A DNA stretch of 64,000 bases from Bacillota bacterium (GTDB taxonomy: Bacteria > Bacillota_A > Clostridia > Lachnospirales > Lachnospiraceae): positions 1 to 64,000 of the forward strand of contig JAEYMU010000012.1 in the NCBI GenBank assembly GCA_023407175.1, read 5' to 3'. A program made the position numbers and the translations under genes. Below the pieces are notes generated by a model. It had not been told where the DNA came from, searched no databases, and saw only the letters and a program-made list of their open reading frames with translations. Every line of letters starts with the position of its first letter. The first letter of the stretch is position 1. Of the stretch, positions 37,127 to 45,949 are shown in pieces.

Positions 37127-37917
37127 TCTTTTCCTTTAACGTGTTTATCCCGTTGCGTAAATATAACCAGTGTTATTGTTATGGCAAGCACAATGGTTGA
37201 CAACGCATATACATCCGGGGTGACACCAGTCTTGGTAAGCTCCATGACCTTTAATGGGAAGGTGTTGCTTCCGGGACCTGTGGTAAAGAAGCTGATAATA
37301 ATATCATCAATCGACAGGGTAAAGGATAAGAATGCTCCTGCGATAACACCTGGCATGACGATGGGCAGGGTTACAGTGAAAAATGTCTTAATCCTTCCGG
37401 CTCCCAGGTCCATGGCCGCCTCCTCCACCGATTTATCAAAGCCTGCAAATCTTGCATTCACGGTAAAAACCACAAACGGAATACAGAAGGTCGTATGCGC
37501 AATGATAAGGGAAATCAATCCCATGGGTATCTGGGTAATATTAAATATGGCAAGCAGCGATATACCAAGCACAATCTCCGGGATTACTACCGGGATATAT
37601 AGCAGCATGTCAATGATGGTCTTACCCTTGAATTTATATTTCGACATACCATAGGAAGCCAGGGTTCCTATGATTGTAGCCAGCAAGGTACTGGTCAGAC
37701 CGACAATCAGGGTGTTTCCGTAAGCTTCCAGCAGTGCGTCATTTTGAAACAGCTCGCCATACCAGCGGAAGGTAAAGCCTTCGAATACGATATTTCTTTT
37801 TGAGGTATTAAAGGAAAACAATACCACAATCGCGATTGGAAGGTACAGGAAGCAGTAAATCAGAAAATCGTAGATACCGGAGATTGCCTTCCCGGGGCCC
37901 TTCTTTCTTTTTCCCAT
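37120..37917 (-). CDS. potC: Spermidine/putrescine ABC permease, first Pot system
   Basis: This 265-residue membrane protein has about six helices. Its EAA loop reads EEAAMDLGAGRIKTFFTVTLPIVMPGVIAGAFLSF. FNTSKRNIVFEGFTFRWYGELFQN is a typical PotC N-terminal segment. The start is one base downstream of the potB stop, with GGGGGTGATG overlapping the end of potB. It should pair with potB to form the channel. The unusual palindrome at its 3' end is described separately. Confidence 0.92.
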   Translation of the reverse strand: MGKRKKGPGKAISGIYDFLIYCFLYLPIAIVVLFSFNTSKRNIVFEGFTFRWYGELFQNDALLEAYGNTLIVGLTSTLLATIIGTLASYGMSKYKFKGKTIIDMLLYIPVVIPEIVLGISLLAIFNITQIPMGLISLIIAHTTFCIPFVVFTVNARFAGFDKSVEEAAMDLGAGRIKTFFTVTLPIVMPGVIAGAFLSFTLSIDDIIISFFTTGPGSNTFPLKVMELTKTGVTPDVYALSTIVLAITITLVIFTQRDKHVKGKDS

Positions 37918-38787
37918 CTACATCACCCCCAGATCCTTGATGTCCCCGCCTGATTTATTATAGATGGTAACCATAATGATAATCAGGATGATCAACAGCA
38001 TGGAAAAGGCTGCGCCAAGAGGCCAATTGTTGCCCGCTTTAAACTGAGTTTCAATCAAATTACCGATCAGCTGTGATTTTCCCCCGCCCATGATATCCGA
38101 TACGAAGAAGTAGCCCAGGGAAGGAATGAATACCAGGATGACCCCGGAGAAAATTCCCGGCGAGGTAAGGGGCAGTGTGACATGGACAAAGGTTCTTGCT
38201 TTATTCGCCCCCAAATCATTGGAGGCCTCCAAAAGGCCAAAATCCAGCTTGTCGATGGAAGCAAACAGGGGTAATACCATATAGGGGAACAAAATGTATA
38301 CCATACCAAGCAGTACGGCTCCCCTGGTATAAAGAATTTCAAGAGGCTGATTGATAATATGAAGATTTTCCAGCACCGTGTTCAGGATTCCTGTCTTACC
38401 CAGGATCGTCTTCCAGCCATTCAGCCGGATCAGGGAATTGGTCCAAAACGGTATCATAAGCAGCATCATCATCAATGCCTTCTTTTTCTTACCGGCCTTT
38501 GCCATATGATAAGCAAAGGGATACCCGAATAGCACGCAGAATACTGTTGTCAGCAGTGCCAGTATAAAGGAGTTTGAATAAATCTCAAGATAAGTCGGAT
38601 TAAACAATTCCTTATAATTAGACGCCGTTAATTGATACACAACGCTGTATCCGTCCGTTGACTGGAAGCTTAGATAAAATACATACAGTAAAGGTGCCGC
38701 TACCAGTAAAATCAGCCAGATCGTAACCGGGGATACCGTTGCAAGCAGCGGTATGGTCTTATTGCGGAACTTGTGGCTTTTTCTCAA
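37918..38787 (-). CDS. potB: Spermidine/putrescine ABC permease, first Pot system
   Basis: This permease of about 290 residues has six helices (TIPLLATVSPVTIWLILLVAAPLLYVF, SFILALLTTVFCVLFGYPFAY). Its EAA loop reads LLEASNDLGANKARTFVHVTLPLTSPGIFSG. The start is uncertain: TTG at 38787 lies 8 nt after GGGGGG and is preferred; GTG at 38796 overlaps the end of potA but would sit directly on the purine-rich site. The gene is tightly packed between potA and potC. Confidence 0.9.
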   Translation of the reverse strand: MRKSHKFRNKTIPLLATVSPVTIWLILLVAAPLLYVFYLSFQSTDGYSVVYQLTASNYKELFNPTYLEIYSNSFILALLTTVFCVLFGYPFAYHMAKAGKKKKALMMMLLMIPFWTNSLIRLNGWKTILGKTGILNTVLENLHIINQPLEILYTRGAVLLGMVYILFPYMVLPLFASIDKLDFGLLEASNDLGANKARTFVHVTLPLTSPGIFSGVILVFIPSLGYFFVSDIMGGGKSQLIGNLIETQFKAGNNWPLGAAFSMLLIILIIIMVTIYNKSGGDIKDLGVM

Positions 38788-38788
38788 T

Positions 38789-39922
38789 TTAAGCACCCCC
38801 CAAATCCACGTTTTCGATTACATTGTGTATGATATAGGCAGTAGACTTCATAATAACTACATCTTCTAAATCCCAGTGGATGTTAACCACCTCACCGACC
38901 CTGGGTATCTCATCCATATCCATTCTGGCCAGCTTCAGCTTCTGTCCGTTACCAATGATAATATTACTCTTTATGATATTGCCGACATAAATCTGTTCCT
39001 TTACAACACCCTGAATACCAAAGCCCTCGATTGCCTCCTTTGAGAATTTTAATTTCTCGGGACGTACACAGGCATAAACCATCTCGTCTTTTGCAAAAGC
39101 CATATCCGGCTCCGCTTTCCCCAGGGCCTCACCAACCTCCAGACTTAAACCGATGGTATCCTTTGTTATGGACTTGACGGTTGCGTCAAATATATTGGAT
39201 TCTCCGATGAAATCAGCAACAAACTTTGTCTTGGGCTTTTCGTAAATTCCCTCTGGAGTATCCAGTTGATCCAGGTATCCCTGATTCATGATTGCAATTC
39301 GATCGCTCATTGTAAGGGCTTCTTCCTGGTCATGAGTTACATAGATAAAGGTGATACCCAGCTTCTTCTGAAGGTTTTTCAGCTCAAGCTGCATTTCCTT
39401 GCGAAGCTTTAAATCCAGAGCCCCCAAAGGCTCATCCAGAAGCAGCACCTTCGGATTGTTAATCAATGCCCGGGCGATTGCAACACGTTGTTTCTGACCG
39501 CCGGAAAGCTGGCTGGGATAACGCTTGTCATAGCCGTTCAATTGAACCAGCTCCAGCATTGCCTGTACTCTTACTTTGATCTCGGCCTTTGGAACCTTCT
39601 TCATCTTAAGTCCATAAGCAATATTATTAAAAATATTCAAATGGGGAAATAAAGCATAGCTCTGAAACACGGTATTGACATTGCGTTCAAAGGGCTCTTT
39701 ATCTTCAACATTCTCTCCTTCAATCAGGATTTGTCCGCTGGACGCTTCTTCAAAACCGCCTATCATCCGCAAAAGTGTCGTCTTTCCACAACCGGACGGG
39801 CCGAGCATTGTCAGAAATTCACCTTCATAGATGTCAAGGGTTAAATCATGAACAACATGATTTTCTCCATATTTTTTATTTACATTTTTGATTTCAACAA
39901 TTGCCTTCTTTTCCCCAGTCAT
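38789..39922 (-). CDS. potA: Spermidine/putrescine ABC ATPase, first Pot system
   Basis: This 377-residue ATPase has Walker A GPSGCGKTT, Q-loop VFQSYALFPHLN, signature [15 protein letters not shown], Walker B VLLLDEPLGALD and H-loop YVTHDQEEALTMSD. It ends in a TOBE-type regulatory domain (about 240-377). I place the start at ATG 39922 (MTGEKKAIVE), 8 nt after GGAG. The longer frame to 40012 lacks a ribosome binding site and covers a GC-rich spacer after the P-II gene. It energises import by PotB/PotC and is the second gene of the operon. Confidence 0.93.
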   Translation of the reverse strand: MTGEKKAIVEIKNVNKKYGENHVVHDLTLDIYEGEFLTMLGPSGCGKTTLLRMIGGFEEASSGQILIEGENVEDKEPFERNVNTVFQSYALFPHLNIFNNIAYGLKMKKVPKAEIKVRVQAMLELVQLNGYDKRYPSQLSGGQKQRVAIARALINNPKVLLLDEPLGALDLKLRKEMQLELKNLQKKLGITFIYVTHDQEEALTMSDRIAIMNQGYLDQLDTPEGIYEKPKTKFVADFIGESNIFDATVKSITKDTIGLSLEVGEALGKAEPDMAFAKDEMVYACVRPEKLKFSKEAIEGFGIQGVVKEQIYVGNIIKSNIIIGNGQKLKLARMDMDEIPRVGEVVNIHWDLEDVVIMKSTAYIIHNVIENVDLGGA

Positions 39923-40023
39923 CCTTATCACTCCTTTTTTAGAGTCTGTACAGAGCGTGTGCCCTGCACACGCACAAAGATGCCACCTGTCACCGGGTAG
40001 CATCTTTGCCATTTTATTATTTA

Positions 40024-40368
40024 TTAAATTGCGTCATTTCCTCTTTCGCCGGTTCTGATTCTCATTACGTCCTCTACGTTCTTAATGATTACCTTACCGT
40101 CGCCAACCTGCCCGGTTGCAACCTTATCCCGTACGTCAAGTAAAATCTCTTCCACCAATTCATCCTTAACAATTGCTTCAATCTTGATCTTGGGAATTAA
40201 ATTAATGGAGGTTCGAAGTCCTTTAAATTCGATGGGGGAGGTATCTCCCAACTGAATTCCGCAGCCCATAATGCTCATGACCGACATTCCTCCGCAGCCA
40301 TGCTTTTGTAAAATCTCTTTTACCGTTTCAAGCTTCTCCGGTTTAATATACATGGTGATTTCTTTCAT
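40024..40368 (-). CDS. P-II family signalling protein linked to polyamine import (first copy)
   Basis: This 114-residue protein has the trimeric P-II fold. ATP-site motifs are kept: TGQVGDGKV (B-loop) and RIRTGERG (C-terminal loop). The T-loop differs from GlnB/GlnK: it reads IQLGDTSPIEFKG and on, two residues longer, and has no Tyr at the uridylylation position. It is the first gene of a Pot operon, about 100 nt before potA, behind a consensus promoter and terminator hairpin. P-II proteins sense ATP/ADP/2-oxoglutarate and dock on partners through the T-loop. The natural inference is control of the Pot ATPase or permease. From memory, a P-II subfamily called PotN occurs in pot clusters of lactobacilli; this may be related. 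Confidence 0.88.
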   Translation of the reverse strand: MKEITMYIKPEKLETVKEILQKHGCGGMSVMSIMGCGIQLGDTSPIEFKGLRTSINLIPKIKIEAIVKDELVEEILLDVRDKVATGQVGDGKVIIKNVEDVMRIRTGERGNDAI

Positions 40369-40391
40369 ATGATATTCCCTTCCCTTCCTAT

Positions 40392-40434
40392 AAAATAAAA
40401 AAGCGTTTAGGCAGACTTTAGGTCTACTAAACGC
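40392..40434 (-). terminator. Terminator hairpin between the P-II promoter and the P-II gene
   Basis: Arms GCGTTTAGGCAGAC (40403-40416) and GTCTACTAAACGC (40422-40434) pair with one bulge. A strong T-run follows on the minus strand (complement of 40392-40402). It ends only about 24 nt before the P-II start codon. It can terminate the upstream XRE gene, but it also lies inside the leader driven by the promoter at 40486-40514, so it must be read through to express the Pot operon. Confidence 0.8.
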
Positions 40435-40485
40435 ATTTGTTTGATTTGTATCACTTATATAATTGATGTACTTAAGCTTACAGGA

Positions 40486-40514
40486 ATTATACCAGCTGTG
40501 CGTTATATTGTCAA
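40486..40514 (-). promoter_or_regulatory. Consensus promoter of the first P-II/Pot operon
   Basis: On the minus strand a perfect TTGACA (40514-40509) and a perfect TATAAT (40491-40486) are 17 nt apart. The start near 40479 gives a leader of about 110 nt. The spacer contains TGTGCGTTATA (plus strand, 40497-40507), nearly identical to a motif at the XRE gene's own promoter. Confidence 0.85.
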
Positions 40515-40530
40515 CGATTATTTTTCCGCT

Positions 40531-41085
40531 CTAATTCCAGGTAAAGGTCACACTGAATTTCACCAGTTCGTCGCTCTTATTAATATACTCATGCCTGCCG
40601 TTCGTGGGAAATCTTATAGAATTCTCTTCTGTCACATCATAGGTCTTATCCTCTATCTTCACTGTAAGGGTTCCTGATAATACCGTAAGATATTCATAGG
40701 TGTTGTCACCATGGCTCTCCGAGCTGTAGCTTGCATGCGCCTCCAGATTCATAAGATAGATTTCAAAGGTTCTGTCGTCTTCATAGGGAAAATATTCATA
40801 GGCCTTATAATCTGCATTTTCACTGATATAGGACGGTTTCAGATCTGTCTTATTGACCAGAACAACATCATTCTTCGCTGCGCTGATTAAGGAATTGTAG
40901 GATATTCGCAGGCCGCTTACGATTTTACCAAGGGTTTCTACCGTCGGTATTGAAACTCCCCGTTCTATCTGTCCCAGCATGCTTTTACTGATTCCGGTCT
41001 GTTTGGCCACATCATCCAGACTCATTTCCCTTGCTTTGCGGATTCTTTTTAAATTTCTTGCCACATTCTGAGTGATATATTCCAT
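40531..41085 (-). CDS. XRE-family regulator with C-terminal cupin domain (PuuR-like)
   Basis: This 184-residue regulator has an N-terminal HTH_3 domain (about 7-62, NLKRIRKAREMSLDDVAKQTGISKSMLGQIERG). Its C-terminal cupin covers about 105-180 (HGDNTYEYLTVLSGTLTVKIEDKTYDV). I use the ATG at 41085, with GGAG 6 nt upstream. The architecture matches PuuR and similar small-molecule-sensing repressors. It lies between the two polyamine operons, downstream of the second potD and upstream of the first P-II. Shared sequence motifs at its promoter and the P-II promoter suggest it controls both. No terminator separates it from the second Pot operon, so it may also be read from there. Confidence 0.88.
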   Translation of the reverse strand: MEYITQNVARNLKRIRKAREMSLDDVAKQTGISKSMLGQIERGVSIPTVETLGKIVSGLRISYNSLISAAKNDVVLVNKTDLKPSYISENADYKAYEYFPYEDDRTFEIYLMNLEAHASYSSESHGDNTYEYLTVLSGTLTVKIEDKTYDVTEENSIRFPTNGRHEYINKSDELVKFSVTFTWN

Positions 41086-41155
41086 AATAATCTCCATACT
41101 GTCGAAATCCTGCGGATTCGGGTGCTGGCACACTGTTTTCTTTTGCTTTACTGCT

Positions 41156-41180
41156 TGTGCGTTTTAACGCATACATTATA
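41156..41180 (-). promoter_or_regulatory. Promoter and likely operator of the XRE-cupin gene
   Basis: A perfect -10 TATAAT (41180-41175, minus strand) has only a weak -35. Just downstream lies an inverted repeat with arms TGCGTT and AACGCA around 2 nt (41158-41171), placed for autorepression. The sequence TGTGCGTTTTA (41156-41166) recurs with one change in the first P-II promoter. Confidence 0.6.
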
Positions 41181-41217
41181 ACAGATTAGCAAATATGGCT
41201 AATTGTAAAAAATGATA

Positions 41218-42309
41218 CTATCTCGCCGCCTTAACCTCTGTAACGATATCAACCTTCTGGGATAATATCTCCGGGCTCTGCTCTGCAATAAAATAGATAT
41301 TGTCCAGCAGATCCTCCGGTAAGAAACAGGCCGGGTTATTCAGAATATCCTCACTTAAATCAGCCTTTGCCGCATCATTCACACAAAGATAGGGAAATTC
41401 CTCTGTCAGCATTGCTGAAATATCGGGACGAAGCAGGAAATCGATAAAAAGCTCTGCTTCCTTCTTATGCTTGCTGCCCTTAAGCAGTACAAAACAGTCG
41501 ATGCTTAAGGATATCGGTTCATCCTTCATAACTATCTCAAGATCTGAATTTTCTGCCATTGCCTGTGCCGCATCACCGCCGTATATATGACCGATTGCAA
41601 CCTCGCCTCTGGCCAGCATTGTACGTCCGTCCACGGTGGTAGGGAAGGCCTTGATATATTGATTCAGCTGCATCAGGTAATCCTTGGTCTCTGCAATCTG
41701 ATTCGTATCGGTAGTCAGAGGATCATACCCCAAGCCTTCCAGGGCCAATGAAGTAATCGTCTCATTGTCGTCCATAACTACGATATTATTCTCCAGCTTC
41801 GGATTCATCAGATCGCCCACCTTATTTACGGTCACTCCCAATTCATCCAGCATTTTTTTATTTCCCACAGTCAGGGTTACCGTTCCCATATAAGGAATCG
41901 TATATTCATTGTTCGGGTCATAATCCGCATTCAGATAGGAGGGATTGATATTGCCGATATTGGTAATAGCCCCGTCATCATAGGGCTCAAGTAAATCATT
42001 TTCTTTCATAACCTGAATAAAATAATTGGTCGGAACTGCCAAATCAAAGGTACCCTTTTTACCTGCAACCAGCTTTGCAAGCATCTCATCGTTGGATTCA
42101 TAGGTTGTTTCCACCACCTTAATACCATACTCCTGTTCAAAGAGATCGAGTACATCCTTTGACATATACTCCGTCCAGTTATAAAGATACAGAGTATCCG
42201 CATAACCGTCCTTCGTTACACCTTCCTTCTTGCCACAGCCGACCAGAGTGATACACAGGGCTACCAATAACAGCACCAGTCCTCTGACATAGATTACTTT
42301 CTTCTTCAT
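41218..42309 (-). CDS. potD: Polyamine-type ABC transporter binding lipoprotein, second Pot system
   Basis: This 363-residue PotD-like lipoprotein has a signal ending ITLVGC (lipid Cys near residue 25). DTLYLYNWTEYMSKDVLDLFEQEYG, YESNDEMLAKLVAGKKGTFDLAVPTNYF, YDPNNEYTIPYMGTV and GGDAAQAMAENSDLEIVM are typical of the family. The start at 42309 follows AAGGAG. It is the last importer gene of the operon, separated from potC by an amidohydrolase gene. The ligand may be a polyamine or a modified polyamine; sequence alone does not say. Confidence 0.88.
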   Translation of the reverse strand: MKKKVIYVRGLVLLLVALCITLVGCGKKEGVTKDGYADTLYLYNWTEYMSKDVLDLFEQEYGIKVVETTYESNDEMLAKLVAGKKGTFDLAVPTNYFIQVMKENDLLEPYDDGAITNIGNINPSYLNADYDPNNEYTIPYMGTVTLTVGNKKMLDELGVTVNKVGDLMNPKLENNIVVMDDNETITSLALEGLGYDPLTTDTNQIAETKDYLMQLNQYIKAFPTTVDGRTMLARGEVAIGHIYGGDAAQAMAENSDLEIVMKDEPISLSIDCFVLLKGSKHKKEAELFIDFLLRPDISAMLTEEFPYLCVNDAAKADLSEDILNNPACFLPEDLLDNIYFIAEQSPEILSQKVDIVTEVKAAR

Positions 42310-42470
42310 CTGTTTTGCTCCTTCCTCCTCCGGATTCTGCAACGCATATGCTGCCTGCATACCGAACCATATAAATTATTTTTCTTGAAGATGGTTTTTC
42401 TTCTCTGTTCTATAATGACAGCCTTCCTGCTCCATGAATACAATTTCATTCTTTTGTGCTTTGGCTGATA

Positions 42471-44129
42471 TTATACCTGCCGGCAGTATACCTCTTTGCC
42501 GTCAATAAAATGCTTCAATATCCTGATCTCTGACAGCTGATGCGGCAAGACCTCCCGTATATTGCGGTCAATCATGATAAAGCCGGCTTTTTTGCCAACC
42601 TCTATGCTTCCCAGCTCCTGTTCGGCCTGCATCTGCCAGGCGCCGTTGATTGTCAGGGCACGAAGCATCTGCTCCGGTGTGGCTGCCTCCGTCTCGCCCA
42701 AGGGATCCATCACTGTATTGCCTGCTTCCCTTCTTGTAACCGCAGTCTCCATTCCCATAAAGGGATTGAAATTATAGGTAACAGGCCAGTCACTTGCCTG
42801 CGTTACGGTTATCTCATGCTGAAAGAAGGATTGCATCGGATATTCCCGGTCCGCTCTTTCCTTTCCCAGATAGGGTATCTCCAAACTGTCATAATAGGCA
42901 GGATTCTTAAAATGCCAGAAGGGATTGGTTACCGCAATGATCCCAAGCCTATGGAGCCTTGGAAACTGGTCCTCACCTACCACCTGAAGATGGGTGATGC
43001 AATTACGCAGTTCCTTGCCGCCTGCTATCTTGGCTGCCTTCTCAAAGGCCTCCAGGGCGGAATCGACCGCAGCATCACCGATGGCATGCACATGCATCGA
43101 AATATCCTGTTCTGCTGCCCGGACAAAAAGTGTATTCAGCTTCTCCTGCTGCCACATGTTATAGCCACAGTCCTCTGCCATATCAGCATATGGCTTCCGC
43201 AAAAAAGCCGTATGTCCTTCGATCACACCGTCAATAAATACCTTAATTCCCATTAGCTTAAAATGGGAGCCGGTATTTTGCGCTCTAAAATCCATGACCA
43301 TATGCAGTATTGTCTCAATATCGTCAGCCGGGTCCATGGTAATGCCTGCCCGAAACTGCATCAGCAGCTTACCCTCCAGGTCTAACTCCTGATAAGCCCT
43401 AAGTCTTAGGGGAATATCATTCTTATCATTCATAACAGGCTCATAGGTACAGCCGATTCCAAGAGAAAGGGCCAGCTCCTGGTATTTTACAATTCCTTCT
43501 TTATAATCCTCCACACCGTACCTGGGAAGCAGCTCTCTTACTCGGTCCATTTCCTTTTCCTTCAGCCAGCCGGTGGGCCGCTTTGAATCATGATACCGTA
43601 CAATCACTCCATTTTGCATATCCTGTGTGGTTTCATCAATTCCGGCAGCCTTAAGCACCTTCGAATTCACCCAGGAGGAATGACAATCCTCTGAGTCAAG
43701 AATAATGTATTTGTCTGTCTCAAGCTCATCCAGGAGCTTGGCCGTCGGTCCGACGCTGCCGAAATCCCCATTAAGAAATCCCCGGCCTATGATATATTCC
43801 TTCTCCGGATGCCTGCTGATATAATCGTTGACTGCCCTTTGATACTGCTCCGGCGTCTGGTATCCATACAAATTAACTCCGCGAAATAAATCCACACCGG
43901 AACAGACATGGGCATGCCCCTCGAACAGCTCCGGCATTACCATGCCGCTATCCACAGAAAGCACCACCGTATGCTCAGCCTTAAGCTCCATAGCCTTCTC
44001 CTGGGGGCCCAGATAGCAGTACCTACCGTCCTTTACCGCAAACGCAGTACCGGAAGGCAGCAGCTCCCTTCCATCATAGATCATTCCCTTTACAATCATA
44101 TCTGCCTTCATGCCATACACGCCTTTCAT
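42471..44129 (-). CDS. YtcJ-like metal-dependent amidohydrolase inside the second Pot operon
   Basis: This is a 552-residue member of amidohydrolase family 3. Metal-binding motifs are EGHAHVCSG (His72/His74), DSEDCHSSWVNSKVLKAAGID, MHVHAIGDAAVDSALEAF and ASDWPV. There is no signal peptide, so it acts in the cytoplasm. The first ATG (44129) overlaps the potC stop as ATGA, which favours coupling; ATG 44111 with AAAGG 10 nt upstream is an alternative. YtcJ-type enzymes hydrolyse N-acyl or formamide bonds, mostly of unknown substrate. Its place between potC and potD suggests it processes what the importer brings in, for example an N-acylated or carbamoylated amine. Confidence 0.85.
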   Translation of the reverse strand: MKGVYGMKADMIVKGMIYDGRELLPSGTAFAVKDGRYCYLGPQEKAMELKAEHTVVLSVDSGMVMPELFEGHAHVCSGVDLFRGVNLYGYQTPEQYQRAVNDYISRHPEKEYIIGRGFLNGDFGSVGPTAKLLDELETDKYIILDSEDCHSSWVNSKVLKAAGIDETTQDMQNGVIVRYHDSKRPTGWLKEKEMDRVRELLPRYGVEDYKEGIVKYQELALSLGIGCTYEPVMNDKNDIPLRLRAYQELDLEGKLLMQFRAGITMDPADDIETILHMVMDFRAQNTGSHFKLMGIKVFIDGVIEGHTAFLRKPYADMAEDCGYNMWQQEKLNTLFVRAAEQDISMHVHAIGDAAVDSALEAFEKAAKIAGGKELRNCITHLQVVGEDQFPRLHRLGIIAVTNPFWHFKNPAYYDSLEIPYLGKERADREYPMQSFFQHEITVTQASDWPVTYNFNPFMGMETAVTRREAGNTVMDPLGETEAATPEQMLRALTINGAWQMQAEQELGSIEVGKKAGFIMIDRNIREVLPHQLSEIRILKHFIDGKEVYCRQV

Positions 44130-44950
44130 TCAACTGCATTACTTTCCTTCAGACTCTTCTTCTCCAGACTATTCTGTATCTTCTGGGCTGTCAGGTAAAT
44201 CAGAACCGCTGCGATAATCATGACGGTAGAAAGTGAATATACATCCGTTGTTATCTTACCTCTGGTCATTCCGTAAACCTTAATCGGAAATGTCGTATCC
44301 CCTGCGCCTGCAACAAAGAAGCTGATCACCACATCATCAATGGACAGAGTAAACGCCAGCATTGCACCCGCAATAATACCCGGTGTCAGCATGGGAATGG
44401 TCACTCTCCACAGCGTTCTCCATTGGTTTGCACCAAGGTCCATTGCCGCCTCCTCAATTGATGCATCAAAGCCCGCGATCCTCGCCCGCAGGGTAAAGAT
44501 GACAAAGGGAACGCAAAAGGTAACATGGGCAAAAATCAAGGTTAGCATGCTAAGCTCAAAGCCCAGAAAGGTGAAGGTCGCCAGCGAAGCAATACCGATT
44601 ACCAGCTCCGGGATAACTACCGGAATATACAGCAGGCCGTTGATCGCCGACTTTAGACGGAACTGATACCGATGCATTCCTATCGTAGCAAGGGTTCCGA
44701 TTACAACGGAGATAAAGGTACTATAAAAGGCCAGCTTCAGGGTAAAAATCAGACTGTCCATCAGATCGCCCCCCTGGAGCACCTCAGAGTACCACTTAAG
44801 GGTAAAGCCCTTAAATACAATGTTTGTTTCATTTGTATTAAAGGAATATACCACTACCATAAAAATGGGCAAATATAAGAAAAGATATACACAGCAGGCA
44901 AACAGGATTGCCGCCGGACTCAAACCGCCTTTTTTTCTTATCTTCTTCAT
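44126..44950 (-). CDS. potC: Polyamine-type ABC permease, second Pot system
   Basis: This 274-residue permease starts at ATG 44950 (MKKIRKKGG), 6 nt after GGAG. FNTNETNIVFKGFTLKWYSEVLQ and the EAA loop EEAAMDLGANQWRTLWRVTIPMLTPGIIAG are close to the PotC of the first system. Six membrane helices are evident. Its stop codon overlaps the amidohydrolase ATG. Confidence 0.92.
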   Translation of the reverse strand: MKKIRKKGGLSPAAILFACCVYLFLYLPIFMVVVYSFNTNETNIVFKGFTLKWYSEVLQGGDLMDSLIFTLKLAFYSTFISVVIGTLATIGMHRYQFRLKSAINGLLYIPVVIPELVIGIASLATFTFLGFELSMLTLIFAHVTFCVPFVIFTLRARIAGFDASIEEAAMDLGANQWRTLWRVTIPMLTPGIIAGAMLAFTLSIDDVVISFFVAGAGDTTFPIKVYGMTRGKITTDVYSLSTVMIIAAVLIYLTAQKIQNSLEKKSLKESNAVE

Positions 44951-44978
44951 CAAAATCTCCATTCTGCTTAAGAGTATT

Positions 44979-45018
44979 ATGGCATTGTTTTATATATCAT
45001 GGTATTGCTTTATATACC
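44979..45018. repeat. 20-bp tandem duplication in the potB-potC spacer
   Basis: ATGGCATTGTTTTATATATC (44979-44998) is followed directly by a copy matching at 17 of 20 positions (44999-45018), upstream of potC of the second system. It is probably a small local duplication. Confidence 0.6.
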
Positions 45019-45027
45019 ATAGGAGCC

Positions 45028-45900
45028 CTATGCCATATCCTCAATATTACCAACCCTGGAATAAAGCCTCATAACCATCAAGGTGAATAAAATCAGAGCA
45101 ACGGAAAGTGCTGCTCCAAGGGGCCAGTTCCTGGCAGATAAGAACTGATTCTTAATCAGGTTACCAAGGAGTGTGGTATTGCCTCCGCCCATGATATCCG
45201 CAACATAGAAGGCTCCCAGGCTGGGAATAAACACCTGGATCACACCTGCGAATACTCCGGGTACGGTAAGCGGAAAAATCACACGGATAAAGGTTTTTAC
45301 CCTGGTTGCACCAAGATCCTGGGCTGCTTCAATCAGACTTTTATCAATCTTGGAAATTGAGGTATGGATTGGCAGTACCATAAAGGGAAAGAAGGTATAA
45401 ACCATACCAAATAAAATTGAACCATCCGTAAACATCATCTCAATCGGCTTTTGAATAATACCAATATGCATCAGCACTGTATTGACAAGTCCCGTATCCC
45501 GCAATACATTGGCCCAGCCATTCAGACGGATTAAGCCGTTAATCCAGAAGGGCAGCATAATCAGCAGCATGCAAAGCCCCTTCCATTTGGAGCTTATCTT
45601 ACTTAAGATATAAGCAAAGGGATATGAAATAATCAGACACCAGATACTCGTGTCCAGCGCCAGCCTAAGGGATTTGAGAGCCACCTTAAGATAGATCAGA
45701 TTGAACATATCCGCATAATTACCGGCGGTAAATACCCATTCGATGCCGCCATAAATACCTTTTGTGGCAAAGCTCATTGCTACCGCATAAATTAAGGGCA
45801 GCAGCAAGAATAAGAACAGCCATACGGCAGTTGGCCCTACCATAAAGGCAATCAGCAGAAGCCTTCGGTAAGAGGACCTTCTATTTTTATTCTTTGTCAT
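45028..45900 (-). CDS. potB: Polyamine-type ABC permease, second Pot system
   Basis: This 290-residue permease has a basic N-terminus (MTKNKNRRSSYRR) and six helices (LIAFMVGPTAVWLFLFLLLPLIYAV and others). Its EAA loop reads LIEAAQDLGATRVKTFIRVIFPLTVPGVFAG. An AGGTG site lies 9 nt before the ATG. It partners potC of the second system. Confidence 0.92.
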   Translation of the reverse strand: MTKNKNRRSSYRRLLLIAFMVGPTAVWLFLFLLLPLIYAVAMSFATKGIYGGIEWVFTAGNYADMFNLIYLKVALKSLRLALDTSIWCLIISYPFAYILSKISSKWKGLCMLLIMLPFWINGLIRLNGWANVLRDTGLVNTVLMHIGIIQKPIEMMFTDGSILFGMVYTFFPFMVLPIHTSISKIDKSLIEAAQDLGATRVKTFIRVIFPLTVPGVFAGVIQVFIPSLGAFYVADIMGGGNTTLLGNLIKNQFLSARNWPLGAALSVALILFTLMVMRLYSRVGNIEDMA

Positions 45901-45949
45901 GTCTTATACACCTACTTTCAAGAGAATAAGTCAACGCATCATAATATAA

